Assembly: GCA_963710175.1 (NCBI GenBank)
Contig: CAVPZC010000002.1
Location: 124,001-188,000 of the forward strand
DNA: 64,000 nucleotides
Reading direction: 5' to 3'
Origin: Phormidesmis sp963710175
GTDB taxonomy: Bacteria; Cyanobacteriota; Cyanobacteriia; Phormidesmidales; Phormidesmidaceae
The notes below the pieces were generated by a model. It had not been told where the DNA came from. It saw only the letters and a program-made list of their open reading frames with translations, and searched no databases. Position 1 is the stretch's first letter. The number at the start of each line of letters is the position of its first letter. Below are positions 8,619 through 17,633 of the stretch, one piece after another. The translations under genes and the position numbers were made by a program.

Positions 8619-9665
8619 CTATCCATCGCCGTAGAGATGCTTGCCAAAGGCTTGCCACAATCCAGTACGCCAAGACTGAGGTAAAACTTGGCGTCCATAG
8701 TTTAGAGCTCTGTCCAGCCACAGCTTTCTCTGGAAGAAATTCTGCTGTTGACGCAGACACAGCCAAATTTCAGCATCGTAGTAGCGTTGGCTGATCAGAT
8801 AAGCTTCAACCCACCGAAAAAACTTTATCCAAGTCGAATAGATAAGTGCAGAATCTTGGCGCGCCGTCATCGCAAACTGAGTCATGCTAGATGCGGGATG
8901 CTGCCGGTATCTAGCCCACCAGCTGTCGGCAACAAACACCGGGAAATATAGCTCGACCTTAATAAAAAAGGCCTGGTCTTCGAGAATATCAACGTAACTT
9001 TCATCGAAGCCCCCTATCATATCGAAAACTTCATGGCGTAACATCGCATTGCAAGGTGTAGGCGTCTGACTACCTCCTTGCAATATAGATAGGGCGAGTG
9101 CTGGGGGTTGAACCAAGGTATCGGGCGGCACTGCGAGCTGAACAAAGTGATCTCTCTGCTTACTCCCAGACACATCTGTTTTCGGTTCTGTGCCTGACCA
9201 ATGACGATCAAGCTGCTGAACGTTGCTGCTGTTAGTCCAACTGTACCAAAACTGGCTACGGCCATAGACCATACCTACTTCAGGATATTTTTGAAAGACT
9301 GCTACTTGCTCTGTCAGCTTGTCAGGCAACCAGATATCGTCGCTGTCTAGTAAGGCAACCAGTTCTCCTCTGGCCTGTCGGATGCCTAAATTGCGAGAGG
9401 CATTTTTTCCTTGGTTTCCGTGGTTAAGATGTTCTAGATAACACACTTTTTGAGCATGTGTCTGAGCACATTTTTGAGCAATTTGAGTGCTGTTATCAGT
9501 AGAGCCATCATCCACTAGTAATAGTTCCCAGTTTTTGTAGGTCTGTGTTAAGACACTGTCAATCGCTTCTGCCAGGAAGTTTTCCTCATTGAGAAAAATC
9601 ATGATGCAAGAGACTAAGGGCGTCTCGCTTATAGGAACAAGGGGAAATGAATGCTGTTTAGCCAT
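8619..9665 (-). CDS. Family 2 glycosyltransferase, tandem paralogue 1 of 3
   Basis: 348 residues, GT-A fold: LVSCIMIFLN, VDDGSTDNS, LLDSDDIWLPDKL, PTPCNAMLRHEVF..GGFDESYVDILED. Compared with its two paralogues it carries a short insertion after the YGRSQFWYSW segment (about residues 150-170, rich in polar residues). It begins 2 bp downstream of the ABC exporter stop codon, so the two are almost certainly translated from one message. This coupling suggests the exported product is the substrate or product of these enzymes (inference). Confidence 0.88.
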   Translation of the reverse strand: MAKQHSFPLVPISETPLVSCIMIFLNEENFLAEAIDSVLTQTYKNWELLLVDDGSTDNSTQIAQKCAQTHAQKVCYLEHLNHGNQGKNASRNLGIRQARGELVALLDSDDIWLPDKLTEQVAVFQKYPEVGMVYGRSQFWYSWTNSSNVQQLDRHWSGTEPKTDVSGSKQRDHFVQLAVPPDTLVQPPALALSILQGGSQTPTPCNAMLRHEVFDMIGGFDESYVDILEDQAFFIKVELYFPVFVADSWWARYRQHPASSMTQFAMTARQDSALIYSTWIKFFRWVEAYLISQRYYDAEIWLCLRQQQNFFQRKLWLDRALNYGRQVLPQSWRTGLWQAFGKHLYGDG

Positions 9666-9667
9666 TG

Positions 9668-11467
9668 CTATACTTGGATATAATCGTTTTGCTTATGCTG
9701 TAGCTGATAAAGCTGAGCAAACAGCCCTTGAGTGCTCAGCAGTTGTTCAAATGTGCCTAATTCTTTGAGCTTTCCTTCTTCGAGTACTACGATTTGGTCA
9801 GCATGCTCAATGGTCGCCAAGCGATGGGCGATCACGATCACGGTACGATCTTTACTCAGTCGATAAAGGGCTTCTTGAATCAGGTTCTCTGAAAGACTGT
9901 CGAGGGCGTTGGTCGCTTCGTCGAGAATCAGAATATCTGGATCGCGGAGAATAGCACGAGCGATCGCAATTCGCTGACGCTGACCTCCAGAGAGTCGAAC
10001 ACCGCGATCGCCTGCGAGGGTATCGTAGTCTTGAGGCAACTCGCAGATAAAATCGTGAGCATTGGCCTGCTTTGCAGCCGCGATAATCTCGGCCTGAGTC
10101 GCTCCGATACTGCCATAGGCGATATTTTCTCCGACAGTCGTACTAAAGATGTGAACGTCTTGGCTGACTAGAGCAATGCTGTTGCGCCAGTCAGTCAACC
10201 TCAAAGATGAGATCGGTTGGCCATCTACCTCAATCTGCCCTGCTGTAAAGTCATAAAATCGACAAATCAAGCTCACCAGCGTAGATTTCCCAGCCCCTGA
10301 TGGTCCGACTAAGGCAGTAGTTTCGCCCTGCCGAATCGTGATAGAAACATCCTGAACTGCGGGGCGATCTTGAGACCCATAGGCAAAGTTTACTGACTGC
10401 AGGACAATCGCTTGCTCAAGCCCCTCGTAAGGAACTGAACCCGAGCAGATATAAGGCTTACCAGCAGGATCTAAAAAGGCCATAAGCTTATCTATAGAGC
10501 TGTTCAGTGCGAGTAATTCAGTACGGGTCGTATCAAACTGTTTGACCTGTGGTTGTAGACGGTACAGCATGAAGATCATCGTTACTAGAACAGGCAAAGA
10601 CAGTTGAGTCCACAGTGTTATCAGCATCAGACCCACTAATAAGATGACTGCCAGACCTTCAGAAACGGGTTCGATTATAGCCGAGAGCATCTGTAATCGA
10701 AACGACGAATCTCTCACCCGCTTAGAAACATGACCAAACTGTCTTTGTTCATATAATTCACGACCAAAAGCGCGAATCGTACGCATGCCATTAATAGCTT
10801 CTAAAGCAGCTTGCTGAAGCTGAACATTGGCTATCAAACTTTGCTCGCCTAGCGAGTCAGCCTGGCGGGTCAGTCGCCGTATCACAAGCGAAATCATACC
10901 CAGTACGAGCACAGCTATTAGAGTAAGCGGCCAAGAGATCAGTAGCAGCAGCATCCCAAATGTCACGATCATGCAGAGGTTGACCGTCAGCCAGATAAGA
11001 TAGTTGATGGCTGCGCCTGTGTCACCGATCTCTTGATTTAAAGTGTTGAGCGCATCGCCTCCTAAGCTAGTATCCCAAAACTGTTGGGCAAGGGTCATCA
11101 GCTGAGCAAACGCATCGCATCGCAGTCGATGGACGATGCGAGAATTAAGCCAGCCGACCTGCACTGTACAAAGATACGCCGTTAATACTTTTAATAGGAT
11201 TGCCCCGAAAATTAGCGCTGAGATGACAAACGGCCTAACATCTGGGTCAAAGCCTTCTAATAGCTGATAGTAAAAACGTAGGTAGGACTGAGCTCCATCT
11301 GCAGGTAACTGCTCGCTATCAAGACTCGTGAGAAAAGGAATCAATAAGCTAATCCCTAAACCCTCTGCCAAAGAAGAGGCTACTCCCAGCATGACAATGG
11401 TAGGTGCTGCCCAGGGATATATTCGAAGAAACGGGCTCAGCTTTTTAGCAATTACTAGCTCTTTCAT
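9668..11467 (-). CDS. ABC exporter, fused membrane and ATPase domains (HepA-like)
   Basis: 599 residues. Residues about 20-320 form an ABC exporter type I membrane domain with six predicted helices. Residues about 350-590 form the ATPase: Walker A GPSGAGKST, signature LSGGQRQRIAIARAI, Walker B ILILDEATNALD, and switch histidine in VIVIAHRL. It functions as a dimer, flipping or exporting a lipid, lipid-linked glycan or polysaccharide unit. In cyanobacteria the closest well-known type is HepA, required for the heterocyst polysaccharide layer (family knowledge). The gene overlaps the upstream GT2 gene by 4 bp and abuts the downstream one by 2 bp, so it sits in the middle of the glycan operon. 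Confidence 0.9.
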   Translation of the reverse strand: MKELVIAKKLSPFLRIYPWAAPTIVMLGVASSLAEGLGISLLIPFLTSLDSEQLPADGAQSYLRFYYQLLEGFDPDVRPFVISALIFGAILLKVLTAYLCTVQVGWLNSRIVHRLRCDAFAQLMTLAQQFWDTSLGGDALNTLNQEIGDTGAAINYLIWLTVNLCMIVTFGMLLLLISWPLTLIAVLVLGMISLVIRRLTRQADSLGEQSLIANVQLQQAALEAINGMRTIRAFGRELYEQRQFGHVSKRVRDSSFRLQMLSAIIEPVSEGLAVILLVGLMLITLWTQLSLPVLVTMIFMLYRLQPQVKQFDTTRTELLALNSSIDKLMAFLDPAGKPYICSGSVPYEGLEQAIVLQSVNFAYGSQDRPAVQDVSITIRQGETTALVGPSGAGKSTLVSLICRFYDFTAGQIEVDGQPISSLRLTDWRNSIALVSQDVHIFSTTVGENIAYGSIGATQAEIIAAAKQANAHDFICELPQDYDTLAGDRGVRLSGGQRQRIAIARAILRDPDILILDEATNALDSLSENLIQEALYRLSKDRTVIVIAHRLATIEHADQIVVLEEGKLKELGTFEQLLSTQGLFAQLYQLQHKQNDYIQV

Positions 11468-12402
11468 ACGCTGTTAGAATGTGAAGGTTGTTTAGCCTGA
11501 GAAGGCCAATATGAGCTCGCTTCTGTTAGCCAGCCGATAGTGACAGCCACTTGCGAAATAAAAAATAAATAGGCAACTGGCAAAATCGCTGGTAGATCCA
11601 CTTGCCGAAAGGGATAGCAAAGCAATTTTAGATAAAATATCCAGGCTAGACGCTGGGGCTGCTGCCGCTTTTGCTCAGCTTGACGCTGATAGAAATGGAA
11701 AGCCCCTCGACCATAGTTGAACTGCTGCTGGCAAAACGATTTGAAGGTGAGATCGTGGGCATGGTAGACGATTGCATTTGGAGCATAAATGAGCCGATGA
11801 CCCTTGTCACGCCAGCGATGACAAAACTCCCGGTCTTCTGCCGCAGCGAGCGGAAATGTTTCATCAAATCCACCAATGGCCTGAAAGTCGGCGGTGGACA
11901 ATGCCAGATTGTTTGAAGTAAAAAAACCGGCATCTGCTGGTACAGCATTGGTCTGAGAATAGAAATACTCAACAAGTGCCTGACTAGCAGTGGAATAGCA
12001 GTTTTGAGGCAGAGCATTAAAAGTCTGTCCGCCCACTGCACAGCTCATTGTATTATCTGAGGTCTGGTTCACTATGTAGTGAACCAGAGTCTTGAGCCAA
12101 TCGGCTGCGGGTTGACAGTCGTCGTCGGTGAAGGCTAGCACAGTTCCTCTAGCGACCTGAGCGCCTGCATTACGGGCTGTAGCCGGTCCAGAATTTGTCT
12201 GAGTAATCAGCATCAGGTTTAGGATTTCCCGAGAGACAAACGCTGCTTCTAAAGAGATGTTGCTACCATCGTCAACGATAATTACCTCGAAGCGATCACG
12301 CGGATAGTCCAACCTCTCTAAAGCAGCCAAACAAGCGGCCAAAGGCTGAGGTCGATTGTAGGTTGGAATGATGATTGAGCAATAAGGAAGCTGATACTGC
12401 AT
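11464..12402 (-). CDS. Family 2 glycosyltransferase
   Basis: 312 residues. GT-A fold with YCSIIIPTYNRP at the start, VDDGSN, the metal site FTDDDCQP, and GFDETFPLAAAEDREFCHRW, whose ED pair is the usual catalytic base region. A hydrophobic stretch near residues 265-295 could anchor it to the membrane. Not one of the three tandem paralogues. It overlaps the ABC exporter start by 4 bp (translational coupling). Confidence 0.87.
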   Translation of the reverse strand: MQYQLPYCSIIIPTYNRPQPLAACLAALERLDYPRDRFEVIIVDDGSNISLEAAFVSREILNLMLITQTNSGPATARNAGAQVARGTVLAFTDDDCQPAADWLKTLVHYIVNQTSDNTMSCAVGGQTFNALPQNCYSTASQALVEYFYSQTNAVPADAGFFTSNNLALSTADFQAIGGFDETFPLAAAEDREFCHRWRDKGHRLIYAPNAIVYHAHDLTFKSFCQQQFNYGRGAFHFYQRQAEQKRQQPQRLAWIFYLKLLCYPFRQVDLPAILPVAYLFFISQVAVTIGWLTEASSYWPSQAKQPSHSNSV

Positions 12403-12542
12403 CGGTTGAACTACATACTTGGCTTTAAATCGATGACTGCTGCACGGACTGAACTAAAAATAGCAATAGAAAGTAGCCTCAAAAACTGATCAGGTACCTC
12501 TTGCCATGAGAATCTTTTTCTATACCGTTGTGATCTACTACT

Positions 12543-13442
12543 CTAATACTTCAATGACTTGCCAATACTGGCATATCCAATAAACTCTCCAATGGACCAG
12601 CACAAGACACCGATAGCTGTTATCGGAAACGTGAGAATAAACTGTCGCCCATAGACTGGCGATCTCAAGACATCCTGAATACGGCGATAGATAATTAGAA
12701 ATGGTAGAATGGGTGAAGCCATTGCGTATAGGATTTGTGCCCAAGTGGGAAAGTCTTTCTCCAGCACTCTGAGCTGAGCAAAGGTCTTGCCATGTATGAG
12801 CTTACGTCTGATTAGATCGCCTAAGTCTTCAATATTGATGTGGAATACTTGAATGGAAGGTACAAATAGGGCTTTGTATCCGGCATCTGCTAGTTTCCAG
12901 GTAAACAAGGTATCTTCACACAAGCTACCTTCGAGAAATGGACCGCATTGCTCAAATGCCCATCGTTTACAAGAAAGGCATCCTGTAGGGATATCGGTAC
13001 GTTCAAACGATTTTGACTGAGGCATCCACTGACTTAATCCTGAAAAGTAGTAGCCCCAGCCTATATAGCTGTCTGGATTACCATTGGCGATCGCCCCCCC
13101 TACCACCGGATGGGCTGTCTCACAATGAGCCTCAACGATTTGGCTAATCCATCCTGACTCCACCCAGCAATCTGCGTCAAGAAAGGCCAAAATTCTTCCC
13201 TTAGCACAAGTCACGCCATAGTTACGTGCATCGCCAGGATACATACGCACACTAAAATGATACAGATCAACAGTAGGGAACTGTTTTTCAATAAGTGATT
13301 CCGTCCCATCAGTAGAGCTGTCAACGACGATTATTTCAAAATCTTTGTAATCGTCTTGGGCCCCAAGCGACAATAGACACTGACTAATCGTCTTACTCGC
13401 ATTATATGAGGCAATAATAACAGAAACAATTATTTTCTCCAT
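12543..13442 (-). CDS. Family 2 glycosyltransferase with C-terminal membrane segments
   Basis: 299 residues. Motifs: VSVIIASYNASK, VDSSTDGTE, AFLDADCWVE and CEDTLFTWKLADAGY. The last ~60 residues hold one or two hydrophobic helices (ILYAMASPILPFLIIY and FPITAIGVLCWSIGEFIGY), so the enzyme is probably membrane-bound. The 140-bp gap to the next gene downstream may hold a promoter, but I see none I can defend. Confidence 0.86.
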   Translation of the reverse strand: MEKIIVSVIIASYNASKTISQCLLSLGAQDDYKDFEIIVVDSSTDGTESLIEKQFPTVDLYHFSVRMYPGDARNYGVTCAKGRILAFLDADCWVESGWISQIVEAHCETAHPVVGGAIANGNPDSYIGWGYYFSGLSQWMPQSKSFERTDIPTGCLSCKRWAFEQCGPFLEGSLCEDTLFTWKLADAGYKALFVPSIQVFHINIEDLGDLIRRKLIHGKTFAQLRVLEKDFPTWAQILYAMASPILPFLIIYRRIQDVLRSPVYGRQFILTFPITAIGVLCWSIGEFIGYASIGKSLKY

Positions 13443-13501
13443 GTCACTTCCCTAGTAGCAGCTAATAATAGAAAAATACCGAGCTTAGTATCGAGGCAGG
13501 T

Positions 13502-15205
13502 TTAGTTTGATAAGTTTTCTGGAGTATTCTCTACAGCTTTAGCTTTGCTAGGCTGCTTACGCTTCGCTTGCAGAGATAATACCGGTAGGCTATGCGTAGC
13601 AGCAGCTAATTTTTGCTCATGAGACTTTTTATGAACATATTTAGAATGAACAGAAGCTGAGGACTGTGTCTGATCTAATATTTTTGATTTTAGGATCGCC
13701 TGTAGCGGCTGTGACCGCTGTCGTTTTTGCCAATCAGCATCAGTGAAGGACTCGTGATAAGAGCGCTCTATATTGACATTCCAAAGGTCATGCTGCTCGC
13801 CCAGAGCATTTCTAGCAGCTAGCAATGCCGTCAACATCGAATGATCTTGGTTGTTATAGCGGTGCATCCCATTGCGTCCGACCGTTTGCAGATTTTCAAA
13901 AGTTGCAAGATAGTCTTGCAAGACTTTCAGATGTTTACGATAGCTCCCATCGTAAACGGGATAAGCTTTGCGCTGGCGAATTACACAGCCATCTTGGATG
14001 TCCTCAAGTCTAACCCCCAAATTCAATCTGACAACTTCTTTAGATGCTAATTCGATTAATTCTGAATCAGGCATCTTCCATAAAGCCTCCTCTTCATTGC
14101 AAAAATACTCCATTCCTAAGCACGTCTTACTGTCATCAGGCACCATTGCCGGGCTCCAATTTTTGAAGTTTTGAATACGGCCAACGCTAAACTCGGGGCT
14201 GTGAATATAGATCCAGTTATCTGGGAAGAGATGAACGCGATCAATAATTAGCGACACAATCAAGAAATCACGGTATTTGAGCCCTCGCGCTGCCTCTAAG
14301 ACATAGTTGGGAGGCGGTGGATCGAGGCGATGTACCAAGGCTGTAATAGGGATGGAACTGATGAAGTGACTGCCCGTCAACTCCAACTCCAGGGTGCGAG
14401 GATCAGCGACCGATTGCCCAGCATCGGCACTTTGCTGGGCAATTATCTTAGTAATGCGCTTGCCCTCTCGCTCCATCCGTACCATCTCAGTATGGAGGTA
14501 AACTGGTGAACCATTACTATCTAGCTGCTCTTGGCAACGTTCCCACATCATTCCAGGCCCTAAGCGAGGATAATCAAATGTCTTGATTAAACTCTTAGCA
14601 TCCTCATTCCCAAACAGAGCATTCATGACAGCCTGCTTGAGCGACATATGTTGAATACGCTGGGCAGCCCAGTCGGCTCGAATTTGGCTGCAGGGGATCC
14701 CCCAGACCTTCTCGGTATAGGTTTTGAAAAAAATGCGGTAGAGTCGCTCTCCAAAACAGTCAATTACCCATTCTTCGAAGGTCTCTGGCTGAAACTGAGG
14801 ATTGAGTTTTTTTCTAAGCTTGGCCTTGAAATAGCTGAGGAGAATTAAAAGACTACGGAGTAGCCCCAGGTTCTTGAGTGCTTTGAATAGAGATAGAGGA
14901 TAATCATAAAACTGACCATCATAGTAAATTCTTGATAATCTTGGCACCTGAATAAAATCATCCGCCAAGATCTCTTTCCAGATAGCTTCGACCTCACCTA
15001 CTTTAGTAAAAAACCGGTGTCCACCAATATCAAACCTGTATCCCTTAAAAGTTTCTGTACGTGAGATACCCCCGACTTTATCAGCCCTTTCAAGGATAAT
15101 AGAGGTCGTGTCATGCTTCATCAGCTCGTAACCTGACGTCAAACCAGCTGGCCCGCCCCCAACAATAATTACAGATGCAGAAAGCTTCGTAGTACAGGTG
15201 TTCAT
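13502..15205 (-). CDS. FAD-dependent oxidoreductase, UDP-galactopyranose-mutase-like
   Basis: About 567 residues. The N-terminus is an FAD-binding Rossmann motif (VIIVGGGPAGLTSGYEL), followed by ERADKVGGISRTE and FDIGGHRFFTK, the signature of the NAD(P)-binding_8 / UDP-galactopyranose mutase and protoporphyrinogen-oxidase-like group. In glycan clusters such proteins are usually annotated as putative UDP-galactopyranose mutases, or as oxidoreductases acting on a sugar or lipid carrier; which is true here cannot be settled. The final ~75 residues are low-complexity, rich in Ser, Lys and Gln, and likely disordered. I chose the ATG at 15205 over an in-frame TTG at 15232 because the FAD motif starts shortly after it. 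Confidence 0.8.
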   Translation of the reverse strand: MNTCTTKLSASVIIVGGGPAGLTSGYELMKHDTTSIILERADKVGGISRTETFKGYRFDIGGHRFFTKVGEVEAIWKEILADDFIQVPRLSRIYYDGQFYDYPLSLFKALKNLGLLRSLLILLSYFKAKLRKKLNPQFQPETFEEWVIDCFGERLYRIFFKTYTEKVWGIPCSQIRADWAAQRIQHMSLKQAVMNALFGNEDAKSLIKTFDYPRLGPGMMWERCQEQLDSNGSPVYLHTEMVRMEREGKRITKIIAQQSADAGQSVADPRTLELELTGSHFISSIPITALVHRLDPPPPNYVLEAARGLKYRDFLIVSLIIDRVHLFPDNWIYIHSPEFSVGRIQNFKNWSPAMVPDDSKTCLGMEYFCNEEEALWKMPDSELIELASKEVVRLNLGVRLEDIQDGCVIRQRKAYPVYDGSYRKHLKVLQDYLATFENLQTVGRNGMHRYNNQDHSMLTALLAARNALGEQHDLWNVNIERSYHESFTDADWQKRQRSQPLQAILKSKILDQTQSSASVHSKYVHKKSHEQKLAAATHSLPVLSLQAKRKQPSKAKAVENTPENLSN

Positions 15206-15429
15206 GATTTGAATACTCCAATATTTGCTCAATCCAGGTGCTTTACACTAAGCTGTTTTTTTAGTAAGCCGGGATTTTCTAAGGCTCGAATTTGACAGCT
15301 ATTTCGAACGACGTGTTCTAAATCTCATCGCTGGCCTTGGTGTTAGAAACAGCTGGTTTAGGATCCGTTCGGAATTAAGTTGCCAGATTGTTGATGGTCT
15401 ATACGACTGAACTTATAGTTCCGTTCAAC

Positions 15430-16434
15430 TTAAATCCGGTAGTTTATTTGCGGACGACTCCTTAGGGTATGTCGCAATAAGGCATAGACAAACGCACTGC
15501 CGCTATAGAGGAAATAAAACCAATGCCAAGGGATCACGCATAAAGTAAACAGGAAGCCTCTTTTTTTGTAAAAGAAACGATAGATATCAATATTGAGTAG
15601 TAGTAGCCCTAAAGCTGTTGTTGCTGAAACCCACCAAAACCAAAAATTAAACAAGCTTAATGCCAAACTAACGATTAGAGCGAACAGGCCTAGAACGCTC
15701 AGCCTACTGGTATAGCTGAGGTTCAGATCAGCATCAAACCGTTGCTCACTCAAAATGAGCGTGGTCCAGGGAAGCGCTCTATAGAAAATTTCTGCTTTGA
15801 GTAGCGATATAGAATCCCACCGCTTCAGATGCTTGACTTGAATGTTCTTACACAGCTGCATTAGATAGCCAGCCCGTTTAAGACGATAGCCTAGCTCGAT
15901 ATCTTCGATGCAAGGCTTGCTATAGCATTCATCAAATCCGCCGACAGCTAGAAAAACTGACCGGCGGATGGCTCCACAGGCTCCCCAAAAGGTAGAGGCA
16001 TCTTCTGAAGACGCCTGGTGGGTATAGTGATGAAACAGATTTTTGTACTGAGATAAAAAGTTTTTTTCTCCTGGCTCATCATCGTATGAACCGATTAGTG
16101 CCGCTAGCTCTGAAGACTGCTCAAACTTCTGCTTAACTAAACCCAAAGTGTCGGGATGGAGCGCTACATCTGCATCCACAAAAAATAAAACGTCGCCTTG
16201 AGCGGCTTTTGCACCTACATTGCGGGCAAAAGCCGGACCGCTGTTAATATCAAGATACAAGACTTTTACGTTAAAGTCTCTAGCGACCTTCCACGAATCG
16301 TCATCAGCACCGTCAGAAACTACGATCACCTCATCTGGAGAACAGAGACTATTTTCTATTTCGTCTAAACATGTACGAAAACTATCCCCGCCTTTGTAGA
16401 CGGGAATCACAACTGAGATGCTGAGTGAGGACAT
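15430..16434 (-). CDS. Family 2 glycosyltransferase with C-terminal transmembrane helices
   Basis: 334 residues. GT-A part: SISVVIPVYKGG, VSDGADDDS, FFVDADVALHPDTL, then FDECYSKPCIEDIELGYRLKRAGY. Two or three hydrophobic helices follow (about residues 245-320). The first ATG (16434) follows no strong ribosome-binding site that I can see. It is the most upstream gene of the minus-strand glycan cluster, so the cluster promoter should lie between 16435 and the esterase remnant. Confidence 0.87.
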   Translation of the reverse strand: MSSLSISVVIPVYKGGDSFRTCLDEIENSLCSPDEVIVVSDGADDDSWKVARDFNVKVLYLDINSGPAFARNVGAKAAQGDVLFFVDADVALHPDTLGLVKQKFEQSSELAALIGSYDDEPGEKNFLSQYKNLFHHYTHQASSEDASTFWGACGAIRRSVFLAVGGFDECYSKPCIEDIELGYRLKRAGYLMQLCKNIQVKHLKRWDSISLLKAEIFYRALPWTTLILSEQRFDADLNLSYTSRLSVLGLFALIVSLALSLFNFWFWWVSATTALGLLLLNIDIYRFFYKKRGFLFTLCVIPWHWFYFLYSGSAFVYALLRHTLRSRPQINYRI

Positions 16435-16874
16435 TGTTTATAAAAAACACAAGCTTAGTGATGGGTATTAGATTGGAACTATTCCAAAACCCATATAAAA
16501 GCGTTTTGAAGAACTATACAACATGCGCAATCTTATCCTTATACAAAATTCATTCAACGCAACCTAGGTGGGCTGCGGTGCACATAAGGTGTCAAAAGCT
16601 TTATGCACAAGAGCCTTCTCAAGGGGAAGAGTCATCGGAAGTAGATTGCAGGGCGCTGCTACGAAAGACCCACATCTCATCCCAAAACGGTTTCTGTCAG
16701 CAGCTTGTGTGCCGTTTCTCAGGGTAGGATGCGCCTTTCCTGACGAACTGTTTGGCTCTTGTGCTTTTTATGTAAAGAGGCTAACGATAATCCGGGTAAA
16801 AAAGAAGTTCGAATAAAAAGAGTAGATAGGAAAGCTGTGAAACTATAGCATCTGAGATCCTGAACCTCTTCCTC
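16435..16874. other. Intergenic stretch upstream of the glycan cluster
   Basis: About 440 bases between the divergent first glycan gene and the truncated esterase. I see no convincing gene, transposase remnant or RNA here. It is the expected site of the cluster promoter and also of the breakpoint that removed the esterase 5' half. The 15-mer TGAACCTCTTCCTCA at 16861-16875 recurs exactly at 25013-25027. Confidence 0.4.
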
Positions 16875-17510
16875 ATGAGCAATCTTCGTGCAACGTTTAG
16901 TTATCTCTGCTCTGTCTGTTTTATCCACTTCTACTTTATCCCACCAGCCGAAGCTAGTTTTACCGCTATGGCCGCTTCCCTCTCGAAGTCAGTGCAGTCT
17001 TTTCAATCAGAGCTGCCGATGGGTGGAGCTAGCCACTACTTCCTTCAGTTCCTTCAAAGCGAAGTTAAACCGTTTGTCTCGTCACGGTTTGAGGTAGCCG
17101 CAGAGAACTCAACCATTTTTGGCTCCTCACTAGGCGGGCTCTTTGTAACTTACGCGCTGCTGACGGCTCCTAAGTCATTCGACAACTTTATCGCTGTCAG
17201 TCCCTCACTCTGGTGGGACAATGAGATGATGTTTTGTCTGGAGTCAGCTCAGGCTGAGAAAGCTCGATCTAACGCCCAGGGAGATCGTCAACCCAAGGTC
17301 TTTCTGGCCGTTGGAGAACTAGAAGAGACGCCCGAGATTCCGATGCTTGCCCGATTTAAAACGGTCACCAATGTACATCGGATGGCCGATCAACTCGGCT
17401 GTTGGGAAACTCTTAGCGTTCAGTCAGCCGTGATTTCAGGTGAGACTCACACGTCGGTCATTCCGGCAGCGCTAACCAGAGGCTTAAGAAGCTGTCTATC
17501 GCGCCTATGA
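16875..17510 (+). pseudogene. 5'-truncated alpha/beta-hydrolase esterase (COG2819-like)
   Basis: The recognisable esterase part starts around the PPAEASF segment and runs through GGASHYFLQFLQSEVKPFV, the nucleophile elbow FGSSLGG and SPSLWWDNE to a late GETHTSVIP holding the catalytic His. Full-length members of this family have roughly 250-300 residues, with the oxyanion-hole strand before this point. Here that N-terminal third is missing, replaced by about 20 unrelated residues after the first possible start. The active-site Ser and His remain, but the fold is incomplete, so it is probably non-functional. Its C-terminus matches the fragment at 1-113, placing two copies of the gene on either side of the glycan cluster. 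Confidence 0.6.
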
Positions 17511-17556
17511 GTGCTTTCTGCCCGCATTAGTTGCCAATTGTTTCTGGTCATAAAGA

Positions 17557-17588
17557 AAGGCTCAGCCAAGTTTTTGCTGAGCCTTTTT
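17557..17588 (+). terminator. Rho-independent terminator between convergent genes
   Basis: A perfect 10-bp stem (AAGGCTCAGC / GCTGAGCCTT) with a 9-base loop, followed by T-rich sequence. The complement also ends in a T-rich stretch, so it may serve both the esterase remnant and the convergent gene ending at 17634. Confidence 0.85.
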
Positions 17589-17633
17589 TAAGATCTGATG
17601 GCTTTGGCTGTTCAGCCGCCCTATGGTATTACA

